Origin: Mesobacillus jeotgali
GTDB taxonomy: Bacteria > Bacillota > Bacilli > Bacillales > Cytobacillaceae
DNA: 64,000 bases
Assembly: GCF_031759225.1 (NCBI RefSeq)
Contig: NZ_CP134494.1
Location: forward strand, 3,098,501 to 3,162,500
Reading direction: 5' to 3'
The stretch's first letter is position 1; each line of letters starts with the position of its first letter. The notes under the pieces were generated by a model that was not told the DNA's origin, did no database searches, and saw only the letters and a list, made by a program, of their open reading frames with translations. This document shows positions 38,826 to 49,764 of this stretch, piece after piece. Made by a program: the position numbers and the translations under genes.

Positions 38826-38870
38826 TCAATGTAATAATATGAATAAATAGCTAATTATTGCCTAACTCTT

Positions 38871-39668
38871 TCAAGAAGCTTTGTGCTCAAGACGCAGCTT
38901 GTCAGCGACCATCGCGATGAATTCGGAATTTGTCGGCTTCGCTTTTGACATCGAAACAGTATATCCGAACAAGGAGGAAATGGAATCAATATTCCCTCTG
39001 CTCCACGCAACCTCAATGGCATGACGGATGGCACGTTCCACACGGCTTGCAGTCGTATTGAATTTCTTGGCGATGTCTGGATAGAGGACTTTTGTGATCG
39101 AGCCAAGGAGTTCAATATCGTTATATACCATCGAAATGGCTTCGCGCAGGTACATATACCCTTTAATATGGGCAGGGACGCCAATTTCATGGATGATGCT
39201 TGTAATGCTTGCATCCAGGTTTTTAGGCTTCTGTTCAGAATTCGATCTGCCATAATTGATGGATGAAGATGGCTTTCGGGCTACTGATTTCGCCTTGCCG
39301 CTTACTTGGCGGATATGCCCTGCAAGATGCTCCATATCGAACGGCTTTAGGATGAAATAGGAAGCTCCGAGCTCTACTGCTTTCTTCGTAACATCTTCCT
39401 GGCCAAATGCTGTCAGCATGATAACATTCGGAATGATTCCCTTCTTCATATTACGAAGTCTTTCAAGGACCGCCAATCCGTCAAGGTGCGGCATGATAAT
39501 ATCTAATAGCAAGACATCAGGATCTGTATCTTCAAGCATCTCCAAACATTCCTGGCCATTATGGGCAACTCCTACAATCTCCATATCATCCTGTGAAGAA
39601 ATATATTCTTCAAGAAGACCTACTAATTCTCTGTTGTCATCAACGACGCATACTTTTATTTTGTTCAC
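38871..39668 (-). CDS. spo0A: Master sporulation response regulator Spo0A
   Basis: This 265-residue protein is activated by the phosphorelay and switches genes for sporulation entry. The receiver domain has the acidic pocket VVDDN at residues 8-12 and the phosphoacceptor Asp56 in LLLDIIMP. The C-terminal DNA-binding domain has the conserved [20 protein letters not shown] recognition region. The start is GTG at 39668, eight bases after GGAGG, as in B. subtilis. Upstream sequence holds two exact 0A boxes. Confidence 0.98.
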   Translation of the reverse strand: MNKIKVCVVDDNRELVGLLEEYISSQDDMEIVGVAHNGQECLEMLEDTDPDVLLLDIIMPHLDGLAVLERLRNMKKGIIPNVIMLTAFGQEDVTKKAVELGASYFILKPFDMEHLAGHIRQVSGKAKSVARKPSSSINYGRSNSEQKPKNLDASITSIIHEIGVPAHIKGYMYLREAISMVYNDIELLGSITKVLYPDIAKKFNTTASRVERAIRHAIEVAWSRGNIDSISSLFGYTVSMSKAKPTNSEFIAMVADKLRLEHKAS

Positions 39669-39738
39669 TACTTGGTTCCTCCTCAATCCAATTATGATCA
39701 CAAATATTTCTTCTCTAAATTCTATTCTAAATGACTAA

Positions 39739-39746
39739 TTCGACAA
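39739..39746 (-). promoter_or_regulatory. 0A box (Spo0A binding site) upstream of spo0A
   Basis: TTGTCGAA on the minus strand, an exact core of the Spo0A site, lies 71 bases upstream of the spo0A start codon. Confidence 0.6.
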
Positions 39747-39867
39747 TGCAACAGAAATTCCTCTTATTTTTAATTTTTTCTTAAAAAAGGAATATTTTCT
39801 TATAAATGCTTCATTTTCCTTTGTTTTTCGACTTATTTCGATAGTTGACAAAAAAAGGTTGGTGATT

Positions 39868-39875
39868 TTGTCGAA
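39868..39875 (+). promoter_or_regulatory. Second 0A box upstream of spo0A
   Basis: TTGTCGAA on the plus strand lies about 200 bases upstream of spo0A. The 326-base gap 39669-39994 otherwise holds AT-rich promoter sequence and the spoIVB terminator. No gene is seen in it. Confidence 0.55.
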
Positions 39876-39954
39876 TAATCTTGATAATTGGGGTTGAGAA
39901 TAGATTTTTGTTGATATTCATTTCAGCCACTTCGCTTTCACCTCCAGTTTAACA

Positions 39955-39983
39955 CAAAGAAAAGGCGGCTGTTTGCCGCCGCC
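39955..39983 (-). terminator. spoIVB terminator
   Basis: GGCGGC and GCCGCC form a GC-rich stem around a five-base loop, with TTTTCTTTG following on the minus strand. Confidence 0.8.
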
Positions 39984-39994
39984 GAATTCCTGTA

Positions 39995-41281
39995 TTAACT
40001 TGCCTGCTCTCTTGGCTTTTCGTATATGTCGATGCCTGCTTCATTCAGCATCCACTCTATATGAACTCCATATCCGCTTGTTGGGTCATTTACGAAGACA
40101 TGCGTTACAGCGCCTACAAGCTTGTCGCCCTGGATAATTGGACTTCCGCTCATCCCCTGGACAATACCACCTGTCTTTTCCAACAACTCTGGATCAGTCA
40201 CTTTGATCACCATTCCCTTCGTTGCTGGAAACTTTTGCGGGATGGTGCTGACAATCTCTATATCAAAAAGATTTACTTCGTCATTATTCACGACTGTCAG
40301 GATTTTCGCCGGACCTTCTTTTACTTGATGAGAAAGAGCTATTGGAAGAGGTTTATCAAAAACCCCATTTGAAATATCCTTGTTCAATTCGCCAAAGATA
40401 CCAAAAGGGCTGTTTCTTTTGATATTCCCGATCACTTCACGATCAGATGAGAAACGTGCCAGCTTTTCACCCGGGTTTCCTTTTCCGCCTTTTTCAATCG
40501 AAGTAACCGTCGATCTGACAATTTGGCCATCTCCAACGACAATAGGTTTCTTCGTGTCCATGTCAGAAATGACATGTCCGAGCGCACCATATTTTTTGGA
40601 CTGCGGGTGATAAAATGTCATCGTTCCAATACCAGCAGCCGAATCGCGAATATACAACCCAAGCTTATAGGTGTTTTCATTTACATCCTTTTTTGGCTGA
40701 AGCTGAGTTCTGACTTTCTCATTTTCCCTTTTGATTACAATATCCAATGGCTTGCCATCTTCTCCTGCCTGCTTTACGAACGGACCGACATCTGCCATTT
40801 TTTCAATTTGCTGTCCATTGATTTCAGTGATGATATCGCCTTTTTTAATGCCAGCCTTTTCACCTGGCGACACTCTTCCTTCATCAGCCTGCACCTGGTG
40901 ATGTCCGACCACAAGGACACCTACCGTATTCAATTTTACTCCTATAGATTGACCGCCTGGCCTGACCTTGAAATCCTTCAGGACATTGACATCGACTTTT
41001 TTAACTGGGAAGCCTGCTAATTCAAGGACCATTTCGTCCTTACCATGCCTTTTTGCCTCAAGGGTAAAGGTCTCATCTTGCTGGTCCACAGCGATGCTTG
41101 AGTCTTTAACTGGAGCAGTAACCTGGACTGCATTTGCCTGGAAGTCAAGCTTTTGCCCCTCGAATAACGTTATATCTCCTGGAATAGATAAATATTCTTG
41201 TACTGGTTTTGCAAATCCTAAAGCAATTAATGAAACAAGGAGAATTCCACCAATAATTTTTCTGAGAAAATCCTTCTTCAA
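39995..41281 (-). CDS. spoIVB: SpoIVB serine peptidase (sigma-K checkpoint protease)
   Basis: The 428-residue S55 peptidase is secreted from the forespore and starts the signal that leads to pro-sigma-K processing. An N-terminal signal anchor ([17 protein letters not shown]) is followed by a PDZ domain ([19 protein letters not shown] near 135-155). The protease domain has the catalytic histidine in ALGHVISD and serine in QGMSGSPII near residue 377. The frame begins at a TTG with GAGGAG upstream. recN follows in the same orientation on its promoter side. Confidence 0.96.
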   Translation of the reverse strand: MKKDFLRKIIGGILLVSLIALGFAKPVQEYLSIPGDITLFEGQKLDFQANAVQVTAPVKDSSIAVDQQDETFTLEAKRHGKDEMVLELAGFPVKKVDVNVLKDFKVRPGGQSIGVKLNTVGVLVVGHHQVQADEGRVSPGEKAGIKKGDIITEINGQQIEKMADVGPFVKQAGEDGKPLDIVIKRENEKVRTQLQPKKDVNENTYKLGLYIRDSAAGIGTMTFYHPQSKKYGALGHVISDMDTKKPIVVGDGQIVRSTVTSIEKGGKGNPGEKLARFSSDREVIGNIKRNSPFGIFGELNKDISNGVFDKPLPIALSHQVKEGPAKILTVVNNDEVNLFDIEIVSTIPQKFPATKGMVIKVTDPELLEKTGGIVQGMSGSPIIQGDKLVGAVTHVFVNDPTSGYGVHIEWMLNEAGIDIYEKPREQAS

Positions 41282-41375
41282 ATCATTTCACTCTCCTCGC
41301 TTCTAGTCCACACACATCGAAATGGCTACATCTTTAATTTTGCCTCGACTCCCCGCATTTATAACCTGTATAAAA

Positions 41376-41406
41376 ATAAAAAAGCTACCCTTTATGGATA
41401 GCTTTT
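41376..41406 (-). terminator. recN terminator
   Basis: AAAGCTATCC pairs with GGGTAGCTTT (one G-T) and is followed by TTTATTTTTATAC on the minus strand, touching the recN stop. Confidence 0.8.
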
Positions 41407-43097
41407 CATGTGACTGCCTTCATATTCTGTGCAAGCTTCAGCAATTCTTCTGCATGCTGTTTCGTCAGGTCAGTAACTTCTACACCGGAAATCATCCTGA
41501 CGATCTCCTTCACTTTTTCAGAAGGAGACAGCGGAGTGACGGATGTTTTGGTCCTTCCATTCTTTATGATCTTTGCGATATACAGATGAGTATCAGCCAT
41601 TGCGGCAACTTGTGGCAAATGTGATATGCAAAGGACCTGTGATCCAGTCGAGACATTATAGATTTTTTCCGCGATCGATTGAGCCACACGACCACTGACT
41701 CCTGTGTCTACTTCATCGAAAATGATGGAGGTGACACCCTGATGTTTTGAGAAAATACTTTTCAGGGCAAGCATGATCCGCGAAAGTTCCCCGCCGGATG
41801 CAATTTTTGATAAAGGCTTCAAAGGTTCTCCCGGATTTGTGGAGATATAGAACTCGACCTTATCGGCGCCGTTTTTATGGAAGTGGTCAGGATCCGCATC
41901 AATTCTGAGGTCGAATACCGTCTTCTCCATATACAGTTCCTTTAATTCATTATGAATTAATTTCGTCAGTTTTTTTGCATATTTCCTGCGAGTTTGAGTC
42001 AAGTTATTGGCCTCGATCCGCAGATCCTTTTTAAGTGAGGCGAGCTCTTTTTCCATCTGGCCAATATGGACTTCCTTATTCTGGAGTGTCTCGATTTCTT
42101 CCTCGATTTTAGAGGCGTACTCCAGGATTTCTTCAATCGTATTTCCATACTTCCGTTTCAGTTGATTGATCTCATTCAGCCTGTCTTCAATTTCATTCAA
42201 GCGCTTCGGATCATATTCAAGTGAATCCAGTTCATTCCGGATGGTCCTTGCAGCATCTTCAAGCATATAAAAGCTGTTCGCTACTGTGTCGGCAACATTC
42301 TTATAGTCAGGATCAAGATCTGCTGCATTCTGAAGATTATCCATGACCAGACCTATCCAATCAAGGCCCTTTTGCTCACCCTGCAATGCCGTATAACTGG
42401 TCTGGATACTTTCATAGATCTTTTCGAAGTTGCTAAGCTTACGCTTCTCTTCAAAAAGCTCCTCGTCCTCGTTTAGCCTTAGGTCCGCCGAGAGGATCTC
42501 ATCATGCTGAAATTGAATCAAATCTAGCCTGTGAGCCATTTGCTGCTCATTTTCACTTAAGTTCTTCAGCTTTTTCTGTGTCTGCTCAAAAGAACGGTAA
42601 ACGTGCTGGTATTCTTGCAGGGCAGGCAGGATTTCCTCTGCTCCGAATTGGTCAAGAAGATTGATATGTTTTGTCTCATCCATTAATTCCTGGTGCTCAT
42701 GCTGACCATGAATATCAATCAAGGTCGAGCCTACTTCCCGCAGCACCGCAATGGTGACGAGCTTGCCATTAATGCGGCATACACTTTTTCCAGTCGCGGA
42801 AATATCCCTTCTCAAGACAATCATCGCATCCTCAATTTCAATGCCAAATTCTGCTGCCTTTGCATAACTTGGATGATTTTCCCCTTCAAGATGGAATAAC
42901 CCTTCAATTTCAGCTTTATCTTCTCCATGGCGTACGAATTCCGCCGAGCCTCTTCCGCCCACAAGGAGATGTATGGCATCGATTATAATGGATTTCCCGG
43001 CCCCTGTTTCACCGGTGAGGACGGTAAGGCCTTTATTAAAAGAAACGGATAATGATTCAATAATTGCGAAGTTTCGAATCGATAATTCATTTAACAA
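41406..43097 (-). CDS. recN: DNA repair protein RecN
   Basis: The 563-residue SMC-like ATPase acts early at double-strand breaks. Walker A GETGAGKSIIIDAI lies near residue 30, long central coiled coils follow, then an LASGGELSRIMLALK-type signature (split as ASGGELSRIML) and Walker B IIFDEVDTGVSG. It begins with a TTG codon preceded by GAGGTGA. The gene lies 16 bases downstream of argR, as in other bacilli. Confidence 0.96.
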   Translation of the reverse strand: MLNELSIRNFAIIESLSVSFNKGLTVLTGETGAGKSIIIDAIHLLVGGRGSAEFVRHGEDKAEIEGLFHLEGENHPSYAKAAEFGIEIEDAMIVLRRDISATGKSVCRINGKLVTIAVLREVGSTLIDIHGQHEHQELMDETKHINLLDQFGAEEILPALQEYQHVYRSFEQTQKKLKNLSENEQQMAHRLDLIQFQHDEILSADLRLNEDEELFEEKRKLSNFEKIYESIQTSYTALQGEQKGLDWIGLVMDNLQNAADLDPDYKNVADTVANSFYMLEDAARTIRNELDSLEYDPKRLNEIEDRLNEINQLKRKYGNTIEEILEYASKIEEEIETLQNKEVHIGQMEKELASLKKDLRIEANNLTQTRRKYAKKLTKLIHNELKELYMEKTVFDLRIDADPDHFHKNGADKVEFYISTNPGEPLKPLSKIASGGELSRIMLALKSIFSKHQGVTSIIFDEVDTGVSGRVAQSIAEKIYNVSTGSQVLCISHLPQVAAMADTHLYIAKIIKNGRTKTSVTPLSPSEKVKEIVRMISGVEVTDLTKQHAEELLKLAQNMKAVT

Positions 43098-43113
43098 GCA
43101 AACGTCACCTCAT

Positions 43114-43563
43114 TTACAGCATTTCGAGAAAACGATTTGTGACTTGCTCTGTATCCTCTGGAGTACGGCAAATAATCAAGATTGTATCGTCTCCACAAAT
43201 CGTGCCAAGAATATCTTCCCAATCGAGATTATCAATCAATGCCCCGATCGCATTGGCATTGCCAGGCAAAGTTTTCATCACTAGAAGATGGCCGGCCTGA
43301 TCGATGCGGATAAAAGCATCCATTAACGACCTTTTTAGTTTTTGCAATGGATTGAAACGCTGGTCTGCCGGCAGGCTGTATTTATATCTGCCATCAATCA
43401 AAGGGACCTTTACAAGATGCAGTTCCTTGATGTCACGGGAAACTGTCGCCTGTGTAACATTAAAGCCTGCAGCTTTCAGCCGGTCCACCAGTTCATCCTG
43501 CGTCTCGATATCCTTGCTCGCGATTAATTCGCGTATTTTAATATGTCGCTGTCCTTTATTCAT
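43114..43563 (-). CDS. argR: Arginine repressor ArgR/AhrC
   Basis: The 149-residue regulator has an N-terminal winged helix ([19 protein letters not shown], then [14 protein letters not shown]) and a C-terminal arginine-binding oligomerisation domain with [11 protein letters not shown]. It represses arginine synthesis and activates catabolism in Bacillus. The ATG at 43563 follows AGGGGTG and gives the family length. The longer frame to 43605 adds 14 unsupported residues. Confidence 0.96.
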   Translation of the reverse strand: MNKGQRHIKIRELIASKDIETQDELVDRLKAAGFNVTQATVSRDIKELHLVKVPLIDGRYKYSLPADQRFNPLQKLKRSLMDAFIRIDQAGHLLVMKTLPGNANAIGALIDNLDWEDILGTICGDDTILIICRTPEDTEQVTNRFLEML

Positions 43564-43733
43564 TAATATCACCCCTGGATATATCCGAAACATTCCTATA
43601 CTCATATGTTAGCCGATTTCAACAGATTGTACAATCATTCGTGGACTTTCGGCAAAAGTTATCGGCGGAAATGACGAAGTGGTGAACTGTTTTTTAAAAT
43701 AAATAATAAATATCAATACTCTCCAAACCACAC

Positions 43734-43763
43734 AAAAAAGAACAGGCTTGATCAGCCTATTCT
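43734..43763 (-). terminator. tlyA terminator
   Basis: AGAATAGGCT and AGCCTGTTCT form a stem followed by six T on the minus strand, overlapping the gene end. Confidence 0.8.
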
Positions 43764-44605
43764 TCTTCGGTAGTTTGCTTTGATTTTAATTCATTATGCG
43801 CTTCTGTGACGACTGCTTCTGGCTGGGTCTTCAGCAACAGCTTCCCTTTTTCTTCTGCTGTGCCACTCCACTGAAGATGCAGCAGGAATTCTATATTGCC
43901 ATCTCCGCCTGTGATCGGCGAGAAACTCAAATCCATTACATCATAGCCCTCTTCTATTGAAAAAGAAATGATCCTGTCCAGGACTTGTTCGTGGACTTTC
44001 CTGTCACGGACAATTCCTTTTTTGCCAACCTGTTCTCTTCCTGCCTCAAATTGCGGCTTGACGAGAGCGACGATATCGCTTCCTGTTACCAGCAAGGTTT
44101 TGAGCACTGGCAAAATGAGACGAAGGGATATGAATGAAACATCAATGCTTGCAAAATTCGGCATCCCCTTTATAAGGTCTTCCGGTTTCACATAACGAAA
44201 GTTTGTCCGCTCCATCACGACGACACGTTCATCCTGACGCAGCTTCCATGCAAGCTGATTGTAGCCGACATCCAAAGCATAGGACATCTCAGCTCCGTTT
44301 TGAAGGGCACAATCGGTAAAGCCGCCTGTCGAAGCCCCGATATCCAGCAGCGTTTTACCTTGAACATCAAGGTCAAAAACCTTTAATGCCTTTTCGAGCT
44401 TCAATCCTCCGCGGCTCACATAAGGAAGTACATTTCCCTTTACCGTCAAAGGAATGTCACTGCTAACCTTTTCACCAGGTTTGTCCAGCCGATTTTCGTT
44501 CGTGTAGACGAGTCCTGCCATGATTGTCCGTTTGGCTTTCTCCCTTGTCTCCGCAAGACCGCGTTCAACAAGCAGTACATCTAATCTTTCCTTTTTGATT
44601 TTCAT
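43757..44605 (-). CDS. tlyA: TlyA-type rRNA 2'-O-methyltransferase (YqxC)
   Basis: The 282-residue protein has an N-terminal S4 RNA-binding domain (RLDVLLVERGLAETREKAKR) and a Rossmann-like FtsJ methyltransferase domain with LLDIGASTGGFTDCAL binding S-adenosylmethionine. It is annotated as a 16S/23S rRNA cytidine 2'-O-methyltransferase or hemolysin-like protein. It sits four bases after dxs, and argR follows in the same direction. Confidence 0.92.
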   Translation of the reverse strand: MKIKKERLDVLLVERGLAETREKAKRTIMAGLVYTNENRLDKPGEKVSSDIPLTVKGNVLPYVSRGGLKLEKALKVFDLDVQGKTLLDIGASTGGFTDCALQNGAEMSYALDVGYNQLAWKLRQDERVVVMERTNFRYVKPEDLIKGMPNFASIDVSFISLRLILPVLKTLLVTGSDIVALVKPQFEAGREQVGKKGIVRDRKVHEQVLDRIISFSIEEGYDVMDLSFSPITGGDGNIEFLLHLQWSGTAEEKGKLLLKTQPEAVVTEAHNELKSKQTTEEE

Positions 44606-44608
44606 TTG

Positions 44609-46501
44609 CTACGCCCTTTTTTGTTTCTGTCTCGCAAGCTTTTGCATGCGCAAGACGACATCTTCTGTTGTCATTCCAATTTCCTCAAGAAGCTTATCGA
44701 CACTGCCATGTTCGATGAATTGATCGGGGATTCCCATCCTGTCAATCTCTACATGCTGGTAGCCAAGGTCATGCGACGTTTCAAGCACGAAGCTTCCGAA
44801 TCCACCTTGAAGGACCGCTTCCTCGATTGTCAAAATTGGCATATTTTCTTTCAGGATGCCAACGAGCATCCCTTCATCGAGAGGCTTGATAAAGCGGGTA
44901 TTGACTACTTTTACAGATACACCCTGCCTTGAAAGGACTTCTGCTGCCTCCATTGCCATCGGAATGGTTGTTCCGAATGTCAGGATCGCTGCGTCTTCCC
45001 CTTCACGAAGTACTTCCCATGTACCTATCGGGATTTCTTTTAACTCTTCATCCATTGGCACTCCCAGTCCATTGCCTCGTGGATAACGCATTGCAATCGG
45101 GCCATCGTCGTACTTAATTGCTGTGTACACCATATGCTGTCCTTCGTTTTCATCTTTCGGCATCATCAGTACCATATTAGGCAAGTGCCTTAAAAAGGCG
45201 ATGTCAAAAACACCTTGATGTGTTTCTCCGTCTGCGCCTACAAGGCCTGCACGGTCGATACCAATGAATACGTTCAGGTTTTGACGGCAAATATCGTGAA
45301 CGACCTGGTCATATGCGCGCTGCAGGAAGGTAGAATAAATCGCCAGGAATGGCTTCATATTTTGCGTCGCCAGTCCGGCTGCAAAAGTCGTTGCATGCTG
45401 CTCAGCAATTCCAACGTCAATCATCCGGTCAGGGAATTCACTGGCAAAGCCCTCAAGCTTTGAACCAACAGGCATCGCTGGTGTCACAGCCACGATCCGT
45501 TCATCCGTCCTCGCGATTTTCCTTACTGTTTCACTGACCAGCTTGCTCCATGCTGGCGGTGCAGATTCAGGCTTTACAAAATCACCGGTTTCCATTTTAT
45601 AAGGTCCCGTTCCATGCCATGTGCCAATTTTATCGTTTTCAGCCGGATTATATCCCTTGCCCTTTTTCGTAATGACATGCAATAAAACAGGACCTTCCTG
45701 CTTCTTTGCATATGCAAGGTTCTCAAAGAGGTCGTCATAATCATGCCCGTCTACAGGGCCTAGATAGGTGAACCCTAATTCCTCGAAAAAGATTCCTGAT
45801 ACAAAGAGATATTTCAAGCTGTCCTTTATTCTTTCAGCAGTCGACGCGAGCTGACCGCCAATAGCAGGCACCTTTTTCAACAAATATTCCAGTTCATCTT
45901 TTACCCAGTGGTACTTGCCTGCAGTGCGCAAGCGTCCGAGGACATTATGCAAAGCTCCTACGTTAGGGGCAATCGACATTTCATTATCATTCAAAATCAC
46001 AATAAGCTTCTTTTTTTCATGCCCGATGTGATTCAATGCCTCTAAAGCCATTCCGCCTGTAAGGGCACCATCACCGATGATTGGAACGATGTGCGTGTTT
46101 TCACCCTTAAGGTCCCTGGCGATCGCCATTCCCATAGCAGCTGAAAGAGAAGTGGAACTATGTCCAGTTTCCCAGACATCATGTTCACTTTCGACCATCT
46201 TCGGAAAACCGCACAATCCCTTATGCTGCCTTAACGTGTCAAACTGGCACGCTCTTCCCGTCAAGATTTTATGCACGTATGATTGGTGCCCTACATCCCA
46301 AAGAAACTTATCCTTCGGGCTGTCAAAACACTTATGGAGGGCTATCGTTAACTCGACAACACCCAGGTTAGGGCCAATGTGTCCGCCGGTAACTGATAGC
46401 TTTTCAATCAAGAACTGCCGAATCTCCCTGCTTAGCTCCTCCAATTCCTTCTTCGAAAGATTTTTCAGGAAGGAAGGGTCTTGTATTGATAAAAGATCCA
46501 T
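44609..46501 (-). CDS. dxs: 1-deoxy-D-xylulose-5-phosphate synthase
   Basis: The 630-residue thiamine-dependent enzyme makes the first intermediate of the MEP isoprenoid pathway from pyruvate and glyceraldehyde 3-phosphate. The thiamine motif [14 protein letters not shown]...LNDN lies near residues 150-180. The transketolase pyrimidine domain contains [17 protein letters not shown] and a C-terminal domain follows. ispA, which uses its product downstream, lies 312 bases upstream. Confidence 0.97.
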   Translation of the reverse strand: MDLLSIQDPSFLKNLSKKELEELSREIRQFLIEKLSVTGGHIGPNLGVVELTIALHKCFDSPKDKFLWDVGHQSYVHKILTGRACQFDTLRQHKGLCGFPKMVESEHDVWETGHSSTSLSAAMGMAIARDLKGENTHIVPIIGDGALTGGMALEALNHIGHEKKKLIVILNDNEMSIAPNVGALHNVLGRLRTAGKYHWVKDELEYLLKKVPAIGGQLASTAERIKDSLKYLFVSGIFFEELGFTYLGPVDGHDYDDLFENLAYAKKQEGPVLLHVITKKGKGYNPAENDKIGTWHGTGPYKMETGDFVKPESAPPAWSKLVSETVRKIARTDERIVAVTPAMPVGSKLEGFASEFPDRMIDVGIAEQHATTFAAGLATQNMKPFLAIYSTFLQRAYDQVVHDICRQNLNVFIGIDRAGLVGADGETHQGVFDIAFLRHLPNMVLMMPKDENEGQHMVYTAIKYDDGPIAMRYPRGNGLGVPMDEELKEIPIGTWEVLREGEDAAILTFGTTIPMAMEAAEVLSRQGVSVKVVNTRFIKPLDEGMLVGILKENMPILTIEEAVLQGGFGSFVLETSHDLGYQHVEIDRMGIPDQFIEHGSVDKLLEEIGMTTEDVVLRMQKLARQKQKRA

Positions 46502-46813
46502 TTCGGACCACTCACTTTCATTTCTGACTTATTATTCCGCATTTTTTTCCATATCTTAAAAAGTTGTTAGTAATAACATATATTAAGTAATGAAGGCTTT
46601 TCAAGCTATACATGGAAAAATGGCAGATTTATGTATTGAACTTTTCGCTTTCAGAACAGTAAAGTCTGATTTCAGTTCATTTATTAACTTGGGCTAATGT
46701 GTATGCTGCAAATGCAGTCAAAGCGAAAACATACTTATGTAAAAAAAAGCTGCCAACACTACCGTGCTAACAGCCAATTATAGCACACTATCCTACTATT
46801 CTCAACGACTGCC
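46502..46813. other. Intergenic region between ispA and dxs (312 bp)
   Basis: AT-rich spacer with no credible reading frame. It holds the ispA terminator at 46741-46774, so dxs probably has its own promoter here. No repeat was recognised. Confidence 0.6.
46741..46774 (-). terminator. ispA terminator
   Basis: GCTGTTAGCAC pairs along its whole length with GTGTTGGCAGC (three G-T) and is followed by eight T on the minus strand. Confidence 0.8.
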
Positions 46814-47707
46814 CTAATGATTGCGCAGTCCGATCAAATCCGTGATCTGTCCAAGGAGCCCAACCTCTAGACCGCTTTTGTCCAGGGACTCTTTCGCGCT
46901 CCGCAAGTGGTAATCAAGCGCTTCTTTTGCTCCGGCTAATCCAAGCAAGGCAGGATATGTGCTTTTTTCGTTTGCTGTATCGCTCCCAACCGGCTTGCCG
47001 ATCTCTTCCTCACTGCCCTCAAGGTCGAGGATATCATCACGGATTTGGAATGCTAGGCCTATATGGTATGCGAACTTTGAGAGTATTTCCTTTTGCTCGG
47101 CAGTCGCCCCGGCAATTTCAGCCCCAGCTAAAATACTGTATTCCAGTAATTTACCCGTTTTATTAATATGGATATATTCAAGCTGCTCAAGTGTGAGCTT
47201 CTTTTTTTCCCCTTCCATATCAGCTGCCTGTCCGCCCACCATACCATGAGCACCCGCAGCAGCGGACAGCCCTTTGATCAATGCCAGTTTAACATGGGCT
47301 GATGCTGATTCTTCAGGAATTTCCGCCAATAGGTTGAAACTTAATGTCAAGAGAGCATCCCCTGCCAGGATGGCTGTGGCTTCGCCGAATACTTTATGAT
47401 TCGTCGGTTTTCCCCTTCTTAGATCGTCATCGTCCATGCTCGGCAGGTCATCGTGAATCAAAGAATACGTATGGACCATTTCGATCGCCGCTGCAGCATC
47501 AACCCCATTTTGCGGATTTTTTCCGAATGCATCGATTACTGCGAAGACCAGCAGCGGGCGGATTCTTTTCCCGCCTGCTTCCAGTGAGTAAAGCATCGCC
47601 TTCGCGAGATTTTCCGGAGTCTCAAGGGAACCGACCGCCTCACTTAAGCGTTTTTCAACAAGGGCTTTATATTTATTTGTAAAAGAGTCAAGTGAAACAG
47701 GATGCAA
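46814..47707 (-). CDS. ispA: Farnesyl diphosphate synthase
   Basis: The 297-residue prenyltransferase condenses isopentenyl diphosphate with allylic diphosphates. The first aspartate-rich motif is HDDLPSMDDDD near residue 85 and the second is RDDILD near residue 223. The start is TTG at 47707, seven bases after GGAGG and just beyond the xseB stop, so it is likely in one operon with xseA and xseB. Confidence 0.96.
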   Translation of the reverse strand: MHPVSLDSFTNKYKALVEKRLSEAVGSLETPENLAKAMLYSLEAGGKRIRPLLVFAVIDAFGKNPQNGVDAAAAIEMVHTYSLIHDDLPSMDDDDLRRGKPTNHKVFGEATAILAGDALLTLSFNLLAEIPEESASAHVKLALIKGLSAAAGAHGMVGGQAADMEGEKKKLTLEQLEYIHINKTGKLLEYSILAGAEIAGATAEQKEILSKFAYHIGLAFQIRDDILDLEGSEEEIGKPVGSDTANEKSTYPALLGLAGAKEALDYHLRSAKESLDKSGLEVGLLGQITDLIGLRNH

Positions 47708-47709
47708 TA

Positions 47710-47943
47710 TTATTCCTCCTCGTTTATGGAGAAACCTTCAGTCCGTCCATCTTCAGTAATGATCTGGGCTAGCTGTTCTTCCACATTCTTTAGCTTATCA
47801 TGGCAAAGCTTGGATAATTCCATTCCTTCTTTATAAAAAGAGATCGCTTCTTCCAAAGGCACATCGCCCTCTTCCAGCTTCTCAACAATGCTTTCCAGTT
47901 GGTCCATTGCCTGTTCAAAACTCAGTTTTTTTTCATCTGCCAT
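47710..47943 (-). CDS. xseB: Exodeoxyribonuclease VII small subunit
   Basis: A 77-residue helical hairpin protein ([20 protein letters not shown], then [15 protein letters not shown]) that pairs with XseA. Its ATG at 47943 lies within the last codons of xseA (11-base overlap), with GAGGAG about 11 bases upstream. An earlier GTG in the open frame is too close to that site. Confidence 0.95.
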   Translation of the reverse strand: MADEKKLSFEQAMDQLESIVEKLEEGDVPLEEAISFYKEGMELSKLCHDKLKNVEEQLAQIITEDGRTEGFSINEEE

Positions 47944-49291
47944 CGTTATCACTCTCCTCGATATCTGTCACGATACATTGAATACTTCCATCAGAAAGCT
48001 TTACATTTATTTTCCGTTCGGGCTTTACCTGGGTGACTGTTTTGATCAGTTCCCCTGCTTCCGTATATGCCAGGCTATAGCCTCGGTCCATGATCTTCAG
48101 CGGGCTTAAAGCTTCAAGTGTTGAAACGATACCGTTGAACTCTTTCCGCTTTTCAGACAAGACGGACGTCATTGCCCGGTTCAAAGCTCTTGTTGTCCTT
48201 ATATGTCTTTCAGCAGAAAGCTTCCTCAGTTCTTCTGGGTGGCTTCGATCTAATCTCCGCTTCAGCTGAAGAAGCGCGTCATTTTTTGAAGAATACAGTT
48301 TCCCGGCTCCGCGGGTCAGCGATTCTGTCAGCTTGTCGACTTGTTCAAGCTTTTGCTCATACAGCTTCCTTGGATAGCGGAAAGCGTAAGACCTGATCAG
48401 CCTCTGGTATCGCTCTTGCTGGAAGAACACTTTCTCCCTCATCGCCCTCATCAGTCTGGTTTCCCGGTTCATTACCCTTTCAATCAGTTCCTGGATATGG
48501 GGAACTGCCAATTCAGCGGCACCAGTTGGCGTCGGTGCTCTCATGTCTGCAACGAAATCGGCGATAGTGAAGTCTGTTTCATGGCCCACAGCAGATATAA
48601 TTGGGATCTTAGAAGCAAAAATCGCTCTTGCTACGGACTCCTCATTGAAGTTCCAGAGCTCCTCAATCGATCCGCCTCCTCGGCCGATGATCAGAACATC
48701 AATGTCTGCCCTATCATTCGCCTTCTGGATTGCTTTGACTATGGAAGGGCCGCCCTGCTCTCCTTGTACCAGCGCCGGGAAAATGAGTACCTTGGTAATG
48801 GGATATCTTCTCTTGATTGTCGTTAGGATATCGCGGATTGCTGCCCCCGTTGGCGAAGTAACAATACCAACAGCTTTTGGATACTTCGGAATCGGCTGCT
48901 TGTATTGCGGTGAGAAAAGGCCTTCCTGTTCAAGCTTCTTCTTCAGCTGCTCATAAGCGACAAATAAGTCGCCCACTCCATCGGTTTTCATTTCTTTTAT
49001 GTAAACTTGGTACTGGCCACTGCCTTCGTACACTGAAATATCTCCTCTGACCAGGACCTTCATGCCATTTTCAGGCTTGAACTTCATGGATCGTGCAGTA
49101 CCCGCAAACATAACAGCAAGGATCCTTGCTTTCTCATCCTTGAGCGTAAAATACATATGCCCGCTTGAATGCCTTTTGAAGTTGGAGATTTCCCCTTTAA
49201 TATAAACGCCTTGAAGATGCGGATCTGCATCAAATTTTCGCTTTATGTATTTGGTTAACGCGTTGACGGTTAGATAACGCTGATTATCCAT
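47933..49291 (-). CDS. xseA: Exodeoxyribonuclease VII large subunit
   Basis: The 452-residue nuclease degrades single-stranded DNA. An N-terminal OB-fold (residues about 1-105, [20 protein letters not shown]) is followed by the catalytic domain with [14 protein letters not shown] and a [20 protein letters not shown] block near residue 250. A coiled-coil C-terminal region binds the small subunit. A structured intergenic repeat precedes it. Confidence 0.96.
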   Translation of the reverse strand: MDNQRYLTVNALTKYIKRKFDADPHLQGVYIKGEISNFKRHSSGHMYFTLKDEKARILAVMFAGTARSMKFKPENGMKVLVRGDISVYEGSGQYQVYIKEMKTDGVGDLFVAYEQLKKKLEQEGLFSPQYKQPIPKYPKAVGIVTSPTGAAIRDILTTIKRRYPITKVLIFPALVQGEQGGPSIVKAIQKANDRADIDVLIIGRGGGSIEELWNFNEESVARAIFASKIPIISAVGHETDFTIADFVADMRAPTPTGAAELAVPHIQELIERVMNRETRLMRAMREKVFFQQERYQRLIRSYAFRYPRKLYEQKLEQVDKLTESLTRGAGKLYSSKNDALLQLKRRLDRSHPEELRKLSAERHIRTTRALNRAMTSVLSEKRKEFNGIVSTLEALSPLKIMDRGYSLAYTEAGELIKTVTQVKPERKINVKLSDGSIQCIVTDIEESDNDGR

Positions 49292-49316
49292 TCGTGAACT
49301 CCTTTTGTGTTGCTTT

Positions 49317-49620
49317 TAATTAGAAAAGCGTAAGCTCCTTGGGCAGACGCGACAAGCACTGGAGGCCCTGACAGTGCAGTCGTTCTTTGACTTCATTGGA
49401 GGACCGAAGTCGAAATGTATAGCCGACTGTCCAGAAACGCAGAAACTGGAGACTCCGACAAAGAAGCGCTTTTTGCTTCTGCCGGCGGAGTTGAAGTTTC
49501 GGAGTTTCTAGGAGGCGAAACTAGACAAGTGACTCGAGCTGCTCAAAGCTAACGCTTCTCGCAAGATACTCGAAGAAGCCCTCTCTGGGATGAAAACTGA
49601 CTAGGCGCAGAAGCTAGACA
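49317..49620. repeat. Structured intergenic element, about 304 bp, upstream of xseA
   Basis: The segment runs from TAATTAGAAAAGC to AAGCTAGACA in the 473-base gap between folD and xseA. AAGCGTAAGCT (49326) can pair with AGCTAACGCTT (49547), closing a large fold. Inside are CAGTCG/CGACTG, GACTTC/GAAGTC, ACTCCG/CGGAGT, AGAAACT/AGTTTCT and AGAAGC/GCTTCT pairs. No coding frame is present. It resembles dispersed noncoding repeats of Bacillaceae, and its two ends recur at 63.0 kb. The rest of the gap (49621-49764) is AT-rich, with nothing recognised. Confidence 0.7.
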
Positions 49621-49764
49621 CTAAACTAAGTTTAAAAAGTACATGATTTCTTAAAAATCAAAAAAACTGCCCATATCCATTATAAATTTAGAATCCCGAT
49701 TCGTCACTTAACATAAGTGGATTTTCAGTTTCTAACTTATAACAGATATGGACAGAATCACGCC

